From Candidatus Didemnitutus sp. (GTDB lineage: Bacteria; Verrucomicrobiota; Verrucomicrobiia; Opitutales; Opitutaceae): 7,677 nucleotides of DNA. The notes under the pieces are model-generated. The model searched no databases and was not told where the DNA came from. It saw nothing but the letters and a program-made list of their open reading frames with translations. The DNA lies in NCBI GenBank assembly GCA_030682505.1, contig JAUXOH010000254.1, positions 1 through 7,677 of the forward strand, written 5' to 3'. The stretch's first letter is position 1, and every line of letters begins with the position of its first letter. This document shows, piece by piece, positions 1 to 5,081 of the stretch. A program made the position numbers and the translations under genes.

Positions 1-735
1 TACGTCGAAGGATTTGGCCCCGGCCAACTCGCCACTTTTGCCCGGTCGGCTCGCGTGATGCACCGCCGCGGAGCGCACGTGATTTTGCATCGGGCCGGAC
101 GCACCGTCGCGGGTCAGGCCGCAGCCGCGAGCCACACCGGCGCCATGGCGGGCGACCTCGAGCTCGAGCGCGCCTTGCTCGAACGCAGCGGCGTGCGCTT
201 CACCGAAACCATTGCCGAATTCGACGCCACCCTCGCGTGGCTCGGCGCTTACCCGCAACTGTCGAAAGGTCCGGTCGCGTTGCTGACCAACGCCGGCTTC
301 GAAAGCGTCAACGGCAGCGATCTTTTCGGTCCGGACCTGGCGGCCGCGGAACTGTCCCCGAAGGCGACCACGAGTCTTTCGTTGGTGCTGGAGAGTCATT
401 CCCTCGACGGGCTGGTCGCTCCCCGTCTGCCGCTCGACCTCACGCCGATGGCGGCGGAAGCCGCCTACCTCGACGCGGCGAAGATCTTGTTGCCCGAGTG
501 CGCGGTGCTGGTGGTCGGACTCGTGCCCTTCACCCGCAACCTCGGCACCGAGGGCGTCGCCGCCCATGGCTTTGCCACCAAACTCGCGGCCCTCGCCCGG
601 GCCCAGAAGAAACCCCTCGCCGTTGTCATCGACGCCGGTCCCGCCTACGCGGAATACCGCGCGGCCTTCGTGCAGGCCCGGGTGCCCACCTTCGACCGCA
701 TCGAAAACGCCCTGCTCGGTCTCCGCGTGCTCTGA
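1..735 (+). CDS. Acyl-CoA synthetase (ADP-forming)/CoA-ligase family protein, C-terminal part (5' truncated)
   Basis: The frame is open from base 1 to a TGA stop at 733-735, giving 244 visible residues; the start lies outside the window. The visible N-terminus reads YVEGFGPGQ, followed by AGRTVAGQAAAASHTGAMAGD (split here as AGRTVAGQ near 32-39 and SHTGAMAGD at 44-52). The SHTGA..AGD block is typical of ADP-forming acetyl/acyl-CoA synthetases and corresponds to the phosphohistidine loop of the succinyl-CoA synthetase alpha subunit (GHAGA in E. coli), so H45 is the expected phosphorylated residue. A TNAGF segment and a PLDLTPM segment match the second CoA-ligase (flavodoxin-like) subdomain. 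The family interconverts acyl-CoA, ADP and Pi with acid, CoA and ATP in the cytoplasm. The protein ends with this CoA-ligase half, so an ATP-grasp domain, if present, would be upstream or in a separate subunit. It converges on pgl. Substrate cannot be told; the family call is fairly secure, the exact enzyme is not. Confidence 0.75.
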   Translation, partial: YVEGFGPGQLATFARSARVMHRRGAHVILHRAGRTVAGQAAAASHTGAMAGDLELERALLERSGVRFTETIAEFDATLAWLGAYPQLSKGPVALLTNAGFESVNGSDLFGPDLAAAELSPKATTSLSLVLESHSLDGLVAPRLPLDLTPMAAEAAYLDAAKILLPECAVLVVGLVPFTRNLGTEGVAAHGFATKLAALARAQKKPLAVVIDAGPAYAEYRAAFVQARVPTFDRIENALLGLRVL

Positions 736-750
736 CGCAGGCGCCCCGCC

Positions 751-1494
751 TTACTTTGCAAGAAACTTCGCCGCCGCCGCTTCGTCGACCAGCCACACGA
801 CGTTCTGACTGCAGGCCTTGAGCGTCTGCGCCGGAATTTGGTGCGGATCGAATTCACCCGCGAGCACGCGGTGTAGCGTCCCGGCTTTCCCCTCGCCCAG
901 CACCATCACCACCACGAGTCCCGCCGCCTGGAGGCCGCTGGGGGTGATGGTGAGCCGCCAGCCCTTTTCCAGCACCTCGATGGCCGCGAAGAAATGGCCG
1001 CCGTCATCCTTGAGCAACGGACTGCCAGGAAAAAGTGACGCGGTGTGGCCATCGTCGCCCATGCCGAGGAAGCACACATCAAACGTGCGGCCGCGACCGA
1101 ACCAGGGTGCGCCCATGCGTTCGAACTCCACCGCCGCCATCGCCGGAGGCACGTTCGTGGACCACGGGTGCTTGCGGGCGGACGGAATGCCCAGCGGCTT
1201 GAGCAAGAGCCGGTCCGCCGTGCCGAAATTGCTCTCATGGCTGTCGATCCGCACGTAGCGCTCATCACTCACGAACCAGTGCGCCGCGGCGAGCGTGCCG
1301 GGCGAGATCGCATCCTTCGCCACGCACCATTGATACCATTCCTTCGGCGTGGAACCTCCCGTGAGCGCCCACGTGAAGTGTTTGGCCGTCGGATGCCGCC
1401 CGCGCTGGCCCTCGGCCAGAAAAACCGCCGTGCGAAAACACTCTTCCTTCGAACCGATAAAGACGCGGCCGTAACTGGTGCTGAGTTCCTTCAT
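751..1494 (-). CDS. pgl: 6-phosphogluconolactonase
   Basis: This 247-residue cytoplasmic enzyme hydrolyses 6-phosphogluconolactone to 6-phosphogluconate, the second step of the oxidative pentose phosphate pathway. Family signatures are visible in order: the phosphate-binding LTGGSTP at residues 44-50, WFVSDERYV at 73-81 followed by ESNFG at 87-91, and FLGMGDDGHTASLFPG at 142-157, which carries the catalytic-site Asp/His of the NagB/DevB-type fold. Length is normal for the family (about 230-260). The frame stays open upstream to 1773, but that extension is alanine/proline-rich and overlaps opcA in another frame, so the ATG at 1494 was chosen. No clear Shine-Dalgarno precedes it. It is the last gene of a zwf-opcA-pgl series, 73 bp after opcA, which fits the function exactly. 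Its stop lies 15 bp from the stop of the convergent acyl-CoA synthetase gene, and no hairpin terminator is obvious between them. Confidence 0.95.
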   Translation of the reverse strand: MKELSTSYGRVFIGSKEECFRTAVFLAEGQRGRHPTAKHFTWALTGGSTPKEWYQWCVAKDAISPGTLAAAHWFVSDERYVRIDSHESNFGTADRLLLKPLGIPSARKHPWSTNVPPAMAAVEFERMGAPWFGRGRTFDVCFLGMGDDGHTASLFPGSPLLKDDGGHFFAAIEVLEKGWRLTITPSGLQAAGLVVVMVLGEGKAGTLHRVLAGEFDPHQIPAQTLKACSQNVVWLVDEAAAAKFLAK

Positions 1495-1567
1495 GTCGAC
1501 GTCAGAGAGAGCACGGGGACGGGGCGGAGGCCACGAGAAATTTCTCCCGGCGGCCGCGGCGGCGGGG

Positions 1568-2530
1568 TCAGAAAAACATCGCCTCGCCGAGCGCTTCACC
1601 CGGGGCGAGCAACCGCGCCCCGGCGACCAGCGTCGTGCGCCCATGCCCGAGGTCGCCGGCAAATTCCGCATGGTTGCGCTCGAGATCGGCCGACCACTCA
1701 AACTTTTTCCCCGTCTCGCCGTAGTCGTAGCTGATCCGGAAGCAGCCGTCCGTTTCGCAGGTCGCGGGCGCAAAGTTGAGGTCCTCCACGTGGGCGCCGC
1801 AACGCGCGAGGCCTTTCTTCAACCACAGGAGCAGCGCCGCCGCCTCGGACGCCAGATCCGCGCGGTGCTGCAGCGAGACGCCCCGCAGCCCGGCCACGAT
1901 GTCCGCCGGCGCATAGCGGCTGAGGAATTGCCCGATGGTCTGCCGCAGCACCCGCGTGCGCGTGTAGGCGAGATCGCGCACGGCGGCGGGATTCGGCCAC
2001 GGGAAGGTGAACGCATCCGGCGGCACCACGGCACTGTCGAAGAGCACCCGCCGCGACTTCGTCAGCAGGTAGTCGTAGGCCGCCAACCGGTTGTTGGACG
2101 AAAACCGGTGCGCCCAATAATAGAGCGGCAGATCCGTCGAGAGACAGATCGACACCTGGTTCTGCAAAAAATCATGCGTGCCGACCGGGTAGCTGAGCAT
2201 CACGAACTCGCAGCACCGCGTGTCCTTGCCCGATTGGCCGAGAAAACATTCGCCGTAAATCTTGGCTTGGAACGCCCGCGGAGCCGCCGGATCGCGCTCG
2301 GGACAGAGCACCACCACCCGGCACGGGTAGCGTTGCGCAAACTCCACCGTGTGCCGGAACTGCACCTCCGCATCCCCCGGCGTGGAGTTGAGGCCGAAAT
2401 GCACCACCAGATTGAGCTGCATCGCGCGCAGGTCCTGCGCGTCGGTGTTGCTCCAGAGCTGGTTGAAGCCGTCGCTGATCCCGCCGACGGGCACCTCCAA
2501 CCCCGGGAGTGCTTTGAAAATCGCAGACAT
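1568..2530 (-). CDS. opcA: Glucose-6-phosphate dehydrogenase assembly/activator protein OpcA
   Basis: The 320-residue product resembles OpcA, a protein that in cyanobacteria and actinobacteria is needed for assembly or full activity of G6PDH and, in cyanobacteria, links it to redox control. Visible matches to the family are the central strand YPCRVVVLCPE at 68-78, the CCEFV segment at 106-110, and the hydrophobic STDLPLYYWAHRF block at 131-143, equivalent to the LPDLPVFLWW-type core of known OpcA. The rest, including the C-terminal half, is less familiar. Position supports the call: it sits between zwf and pgl on the same strand. Its ATG lies 6 bp after the zwf stop codon with a GAGGTG ribosome-binding site overlapping that stop, so zwf and opcA are probably cotranscribed and translationally coupled. 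Several cysteines (70, 76, 95, 106, 107, 129, 244, 258, 263) could support redox sensing, but that is speculation. Confidence 0.85.
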   Translation of the reverse strand: MSAIFKALPGLEVPVGGISDGFNQLWSNTDAQDLRAMQLNLVVHFGLNSTPGDAEVQFRHTVEFAQRYPCRVVVLCPERDPAAPRAFQAKIYGECFLGQSGKDTRCCEFVMLSYPVGTHDFLQNQVSICLSTDLPLYYWAHRFSSNNRLAAYDYLLTKSRRVLFDSAVVPPDAFTFPWPNPAAVRDLAYTRTRVLRQTIGQFLSRYAPADIVAGLRGVSLQHRADLASEAAALLLWLKKGLARCGAHVEDLNFAPATCETDGCFRISYDYGETGKKFEWSADLERNHAEFAGDLGHGRTTLVAGARLLAPGEALGEAMFF

Positions 2531-2532
2531 CG

Positions 2533-2538
2533 CACCTC
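2533..2538 (-). promoter_or_regulatory. Ribosome-binding site of opcA overlapping the zwf stop codon
   Basis: Read on the minus strand the junction is TGAGGTGCGATG. The TGA stop of zwf overlaps a GAGGTG Shine-Dalgarno-like motif that sits 4 bases (counted from GAGG) before the opcA ATG. This is the clearest ribosome-binding site in the window and implies translational coupling of the two genes. Confidence 0.7.
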
Positions 2539-4078
2539 AGGGTTCGCGCCAGCTATGGCCGTTGGCGTCGAGGAGGGCGTCGGCGGACTTGGGACCCCAT
2601 GAGCCGGCGCTGTAGGTGTCGAGGCCGGTGCGGCCCTGCGTCCGCCAATGCTCGAGGATGGGCGTGACGAGTTGCCAGGACCGCTCGGTCTCGTCGCCAC
2701 GGATGAAAAGCGTGCTGTCCCCGATCATCGCATCGAGCACCAACCGCTCGTAGGCCTCGGGGGTGTTCGAACCGAACGTGGTGGCGTATTTGAAGTTCAT
2801 CTTCACCGGCTGCGTGCGGGTCTCGAGGCCGGGGATCTTCGCGTTCAGGATCAGGCTCATGCCCTCGTCGGGTTGGATCTGGAACGCGAGGGTGTTGGCC
2901 GCGAGTTGGATGCGCTCCGACTCCGCAAAGATGTTGCCCGGTGCACGCTTGAAGCGGATCGCGATCTCCGTCACGCGCCGCGCCATGCGCTTGCCGGAAC
3001 GCAGGTAGAACGGCACGCCGTGCCACCGCCAGTTGTTGATGTTGAGCCGCAGCGCCGCGAAAGTCTCGGTCGACGATTTCGCATCGACGCCGTCCTCCTG
3101 CATGTAGCCGGCCACCGGATTGCCGCCGAGCAACCCTTCCGCGTATTGCGCGCGGGCGACATCACCGGCGGCGGCCTCGAGGCGCAGGGGCTGGATGGCC
3201 TGGAGCAATTTCACCTTCTCGTTGCGGATCGATTCCGCGTCGAGCGAGACGGGCGGCTCCATCGCGGTGAGCGCGAGCAGCTGCATCGTGTGGTTCTGGA
3301 TCATGTCGCGCAACGCGCCGCTGCCCTCGTAGTAGCCGGCGCGCGTGCCCACGCCGACTTCCTCGGCCACCGTGATCTGCACGTGATCGACGAAGTTGCG
3401 GTTCCACAACGGTTCGAAAATCGCATTGGCAAAACGCTGCACGAGCAGGTCCTGCACCGTCTCCTTGCCGAGGTAGTGATCGATGCGAAACACCTGCGAC
3501 TCCGCGAACACCGACGCGATGGTGCGGTTGAGCGCCTGCGCGCTGGCGAGGTCCTTGCCGAAGGGTTTTTCGATGATGACCTTGGACTGTTGCGGCCGAC
3601 CGACATGGCGCCGGGCGAGTCCGCTCGCGCCGAGATTCTCGCTGATCGGGGCGAACACCGACGGGGGCGTCGAGATGTAGAACAGCGTCTGCATCTCCTG
3701 CCCGATCTCCTTTTCAATCCCCTCGATCCGCTCCGCCAGTTGCTGGAACGCCGCGGCCTCGTCGTAACCGCCGCTGACGTAGAGCGTGCGGGGCGCCAGG
3801 CGCGACCAGACGTCGTCCTGCAACTCGCGCCGCGAGAACTCGCGGACCGCGTCGGCCGCGACCTGTTGAAACTCGGCGTCGGGGATCGGTTTGCGGCCGA
3901 AGCCGATCAAGTAGAAGTCCGCCGGCAGCAGGCCGTCGAGCGCGAGGTTGTAGATCGCCGGCACCAGCTTGCGGGCCGTGAGATCGCCGGACGCACCGAA
4001 GATGACGACGACGGTCGGTGGGGCGCCGCGATGCTTGCTGAGGCCGTGAAGGAACGGATGCCGTTCGGGATCGGACAT
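2537..4078 (-). CDS. zwf: Glucose-6-phosphate 1-dehydrogenase
   Basis: The 513-residue product oxidises glucose-6-phosphate to 6-phosphogluconolactone with NAD(P)+, the entry step of the oxidative pentose phosphate pathway. The dinucleotide-binding motif VIFGASGDLTARKL lies at residues 25-38, EKPFGKDL at 170-177, the substrate-binding signature RIDHYLGKE at 198-206, and the catalytic-His segment GALRDMIQNH at 254-263. FYLRSGKRM at 357-365 is also characteristic. Length is normal (about 480-515). The frame stays open to 4198, with in-frame ATGs at 4198 and 4132. The ATG at 4078 places the Rossmann motif about 25 residues in, as usual for the family, and avoids translating the heptamer repeats that would encode the first residues from 4198, so 4078 was chosen. 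No strong Shine-Dalgarno precedes any of the candidates. It heads the zwf-opcA-pgl series, and its promoter must lie in the repeat-containing gap or farther upstream. Confidence 0.97.
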   Translation of the reverse strand: MSDPERHPFLHGLSKHRGAPPTVVVIFGASGDLTARKLVPAIYNLALDGLLPADFYLIGFGRKPIPDAEFQQVAADAVREFSRRELQDDVWSRLAPRTLYVSGGYDEAAAFQQLAERIEGIEKEIGQEMQTLFYISTPPSVFAPISENLGASGLARRHVGRPQQSKVIIEKPFGKDLASAQALNRTIASVFAESQVFRIDHYLGKETVQDLLVQRFANAIFEPLWNRNFVDHVQITVAEEVGVGTRAGYYEGSGALRDMIQNHTMQLLALTAMEPPVSLDAESIRNEKVKLLQAIQPLRLEAAAGDVARAQYAEGLLGGNPVAGYMQEDGVDAKSSTETFAALRLNINNWRWHGVPFYLRSGKRMARRVTEIAIRFKRAPGNIFAESERIQLAANTLAFQIQPDEGMSLILNAKIPGLETRTQPVKMNFKYATTFGSNTPEAYERLVLDAMIGDSTLFIRGDETERSWQLVTPILEHWRTQGRTGLDTYSAGSWGPKSADALLDANGHSWREP

Positions 4079-4156
4079 GAGCGCGCATGTTTCCCCATCC
4101 CACCCGAACCGCCAAGAAATTAAATCACCCATGACACGACGGACGCTCCGCGTCAC

Positions 4157-4252
4157 AGCTGACAGCAGACAGCGGACAGCTTTCAGCCCACAGCCCACTC
4201 ACTGCTCACCGCTCACAGCGTACAGCTGGTAGCTGGTAGCTGGCCGCTGGCA
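4157..4252. repeat. Degenerate heptanucleotide tandem repeat, block 1
   Basis: The dinucleotide GC recurs exactly every 7 bp at 4158, 4165, 4172, 4179, 4186 and 4193, then after one 11-bp step at 4204, 4211, 4218, 4225, 4232, 4239 and 4246. Units read on the plus strand are GCTGACA, GCAGACA, GCGGACA, GCTTTCA, GCCCACA, then GCTCACC, GCTCACA, GCGTACA, GCTGGTA (twice), GCTGGCC, GCTGGCA. That is 13 units in two registers. The repeat is direct, with no spacers, and its function is unknown. Confidence 0.9.
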
Positions 4253-4345
4253 CTCTCCCCCGTCCGCCCCAATCCAGTTTGCGCTTAATACGCTACAAGT
4301 CGCTCGCGAACTCCTCACTGTATCCTGTCTCCGGTCCCAAGCCGG

Positions 4346-4368
4346 TTTGTAATTTAATGGATTACAAA
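4346..4368. repeat. Inverted repeat TTTGTAAT-N7-ATTACAAA in the unique island
   Basis: TTTGTAAT (4346-4353) and ATTACAAA (4361-4368) are exact reverse complements separated by 7 bp. It is strikingly AT-rich against its GC-rich surroundings. It could be a regulator operator (each arm would occupy one helical face roughly 15 bp apart) or a small RNA hairpin if the region is transcribed. It has no T-run and is not a standard terminator. Confidence 0.7.
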
Positions 4369-4378
4369 TCGCCGCGTC

Positions 4379-4487
4379 GCTCCCTGCTCCCTGCTCCCCG
4401 CTCCCCGCTCCCCGCTCACAGCTGACAGCTGATAGCTGACAGCTGATAGCTGATAGCTGGCAGCTGGCAGCTGGTCGCTGGTCGCTA
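4379..4487. repeat. Heptanucleotide tandem repeat, block 2, abutting the yraN stop codon
   Basis: GC recurs at strict 7-bp spacing sixteen times from 4379 to 4484 without a single register slip. Unit types form runs in order: GCTCCCT (2), GCTCCCC (3), GCTCACA, GCTGACA, GCTGATA, GCTGACA, GCTGATA (2), GCTGGCA (2), GCTGGTC (2), and a final partial GCTA. The runs of identical neighbours suggest local duplication by slippage. The last unit contains the complement of the yraN stop codon. The same unit types occur in block 1 in the same orientation. Confidence 0.93.
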
Positions 4488-4970
4488 TTCCTTCCGGCTG
4501 ACTTGGGCGAGCGAGCCGCTGGAGCGGGCGACGTGATAGCCCTTGGGAAAGAGCGCCACGTTTTCAAAATGCATGCATTGCGGCGGCAGGCGGTCGCTCA
4601 ACGCCACCTCGACCACGTCGAAACGGAAGGTGCGGGGTGGTTCCTTCAGGGCGGAAAGATACGCGTGCACCGCGCGGCGCAGCACGCGCTTCTTCCGCGC
4701 GTTCACCGCATAGTAGCCGGGCACCAGCGCCTTGGCCGAGCGCGCCTTCACCTCCACAAACACCAGCACGTCGCCGTCGCGCGCCACAATGTCGATCTCG
4801 TCGCGCAGGTCCCGCGGACTCCGCCAGTTCCGGGTCACCACTTGGAAATGGTGCCGCAACTTCAGGAATTCCGCCGCCGCAGCTTCACCGCGTTCACCAG
4901 CCTCGTGGGCGTCAGCCGAGACGGTGCGCGAAGAAAATTTTTGCCATACATCGTTGAGCCAGGCGCGCAT
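4485..4970 (-). CDS. yraN: YraN/UPF0102 family nuclease-fold protein
   Basis: The 161-residue product matches the UPF0102 (YraN) family, small proteins with a restriction-endonuclease-like fold whose cellular role is unsettled; a part in DNA recombination or repair is suspected from the fold. The diagnostic pattern is present: GERGEAAAAEFL (25-36), NWR (48-50), DEIDIVARDGDVLVFVEVKARS (split as DEIDIVA at 57-63 and FVEVKARS at 71-78), then RFDVVEV at 116-122. E58, D60, E73 and K75 form the predicted PD-(D/E)XK-type active site. The protein is longer than the usual 115-130 residues, with about 24 extra at the N-terminus and a C-terminal tail after the HFENVALF segment. The ATG at 4970 is the only reasonable start. 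The frame remains open much farther upstream, but only as a shadow of the opposite-strand ATPase gene. A GAGGG lies 13 bases before the ATG, too far to be a good ribosome-binding site. The stop codon falls in the last heptamer repeat. Confidence 0.93.
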   Translation of the reverse strand: MRAWLNDVWQKFSSRTVSADAHEAGERGEAAAAEFLKLRHHFQVVTRNWRSPRDLRDEIDIVARDGDVLVFVEVKARSAKALVPGYYAVNARKKRVLRRAVHAYLSALKEPPRTFRFDVVEVALSDRLPPQCMHFENVALFPKGYHVARSSGSLAQVSRKE

Positions 4971-5081
4971 GCGGGAAGTTCGCCCTCGACCACGCGAAAA
5001 TTTTGACCTACACGCAAGAGAGATTTTCGTCGCCGCGCACATTGCTCTTCCTCGCGTGCGCTCCGGCGCCGCCGACACCCC
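4971..5081. promoter_or_regulatory. Divergent intergenic region between yraN and the GAF-GspE ATPase gene
   Basis: These 111 bp separate the two outward-facing starts and should carry both promoters. An AT-rich patch with the palindrome AAAATTTT (4997-5004) runs into TTGACC (5003-5008), a plausible plus-strand -35 element for the ATPase gene, but no good -10 hexamer sits 16-18 bp downstream. No Shine-Dalgarno sequence is visible before either ATG. The regulatory role is inferred from geometry alone. Confidence 0.4.

Larger units (their letters stand above)
4079..4484. other. Repeat-rich non-coding gap between yraN and zwf
   Basis: This stretch of about 400 bp has no credible gene. From left to right it holds a short AT-richer leader just upstream of zwf (about 4100-4130), the first heptamer array, a unique island of about 126 bp (4253-4378) with an inverted repeat, and the second heptamer array that reaches the yraN stop codon. 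Frames that stay open here translate only to a seven-residue periodic low-complexity peptide (CQLSAIS-like), the product of reading a 7-bp repeat in steps of three. Any zwf promoter and 5' untranslated leader should be here. I could not pick a convincing -35/-10 pair. Confidence 0.8.

Noticed and set aside
736..750. Bidirectional terminator between the convergent acyl-CoA synthetase gene and pgl
   Set aside because: Only a three- or four-base GGC/GCC pairing is possible in the 15-bp gap, with no T-run, so it cannot be called.
1495..1773. Upstream in-frame extension of pgl
   Set aside because: It overlaps opcA in another frame, has Ala/Arg/Pro-rich content, and would add about 90 residues not seen in 6-phosphogluconolactonases.
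1478..2602. 374-codon plus-strand open frame antisense to opcA
   Set aside because: Same composition artefact; no motif, and it runs across opcA and both of its gene boundaries.
2648..4123. 491-codon plus-strand open frame antisense to zwf
   Set aside because: The product is Arg/Leu/Glu/Val/His-rich without recognisable motifs, and lies wholly against zwf, whose family signatures are unmistakable.
4079..4198. Longer zwf product starting at 4198 or 4132
   Set aside because: The added residues from 4198 come from heptamer-repeat DNA and resemble no G6PDH N-terminus. 4132 is possible but has no ribosome-binding site and gives an unusually long leader.
4157..4487. Possible CRISPR array
   Set aside because: Repeat units are 7 bp, contiguous and without spacers, and no cas genes are near.
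4199..4567. 122-codon minus-strand open frame with a repeated CQLSAIS-like peptide
   Set aside because: The periodic peptide is simply the 7-bp repeat read in threes. The frame overlaps the yraN end and has no conserved features.
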